Positions 5,808 through 5,896 of a DNA stretch of 5,896 bases are shown here, in pieces. The stretch comes from Acidimicrobiia bacterium (lineage in GTDB: Bacteria > Actinomycetota > Acidimicrobiia > Acidimicrobiales > SZUA-35). The notes under the pieces are model-generated. The model ran no database searches, was not told where the DNA came from, and saw nothing but the letters and a program-made list of their open reading frames with translations. Location of the stretch: NCBI GenBank assembly GCA_029857855.1, contig JAOUGG010000193.1, forward strand, positions 1 through 5,896, given 5' to 3'. The first letter of the stretch is position 1; each line of letters begins with the position of its first letter. The position numbers and the translations under genes were made by a program.

Positions 5808-5896
5808 ATGGCGTCACCGCTGAAAGATCACGTCACCCTTGGGACGGCCGAGCGGCTGGCGGCGGCGATGACCGAGGTCGACGGCCGATTCGACGC
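5808..5896 (+). CDS. Probable AlkC-like DNA alkylation repair protein, N-terminal fragment
   Basis: Only about 29 codons are present before the window ends. They read MASPLKDHVTLGTAERLAA, then AMTEVDGRFDA. The pattern M-x-PLK(D/N), a short spacer, ERLAAA and a final FD/FDA matches the beginning of AlkC-like DNA alkylation repair proteins. These are HEAT-repeat-like glycosylases that remove alkylated bases such as 3-methyladenine. I chose ATG 5808 because the PLKD motif normally follows the start directly. In-frame ATGs at 5781 and 5709 are also possible but add residues without family character. No clear ribosome binding site precedes 5808. The identification rests on a very short stretch and should be taken as tentative. 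Confidence 0.5.
   Translation, partial: MASPLKDHVTLGTAERLAAAMTEVDGRFD

Overview
The window is GC-rich throughout, and its genes favour G or C at third codon positions. The gene families (a DUF222/13E12-type HNH protein, an Rv2629-like release-factor-fold protein, a YvlD-type small membrane protein) point to a high-GC actinobacterium. My guess is an Acidimicrobiia/Ilumatobacter-like lineage, but this rests on protein style and was not tested. Coding density is high, and I see no RNA gene, CRISPR array, insertion sequence or prophage.

Layout. Positions 1-426 (+) hold the 3' end of a phytanoyl-CoA dioxygenase (PhyH)-family Fe(II)/2-oxoglutarate oxygenase. After a 10-base gap, 437-2095 (+) encodes a large protein of the N,N-dimethylformamidase beta-subunit-like family. 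A 64-base gap containing a 12-bp palindrome and a good Shine-Dalgarno follows. Next comes an Rv2629/BaeRF-type protein of the eRF1/Vms1 fold, split by an apparent single-base frameshift: its start is at 2160 and its main frame runs to 3205. The strand then switches. Convergent to it, on the minus strand, lie a YvlD-like four-helix membrane protein (3259-3615), a GNAT acetyltransferase (3612-4234, also broken by an apparent single-base frameshift), and a DUF222-HNH endonuclease-like protein (4288-5652). A relatively AT-rich intergenic region leads to the 5' end of a plus-strand gene starting near 5808, probably an AlkC-like DNA alkylation repair protein.

How the genes relate. PhyH and the DMFase-like gene are tightly spaced and probably co-transcribed. 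Both families use a mononuclear iron centre, so a shared catabolic or tailoring step is possible but unproven. The GNAT and YvlD genes share an ATGA stop/start overlap and are probably translationally coupled. The remaining genes look like independent housekeeping or accessory genes.

The main point for a second look is that two genes on opposite strands are each interrupted in the same way. In both, restoring one base in a three-base homopolymer (GGG at 2272-2274, TTT on the minus strand at 4100-4098) would rejoin two parts that match a single family. That pattern suggests homopolymer under-calling in the assembly at least as strongly as real mutation or recoding. I do not find convincing evidence for an undescribed multi-gene system here.
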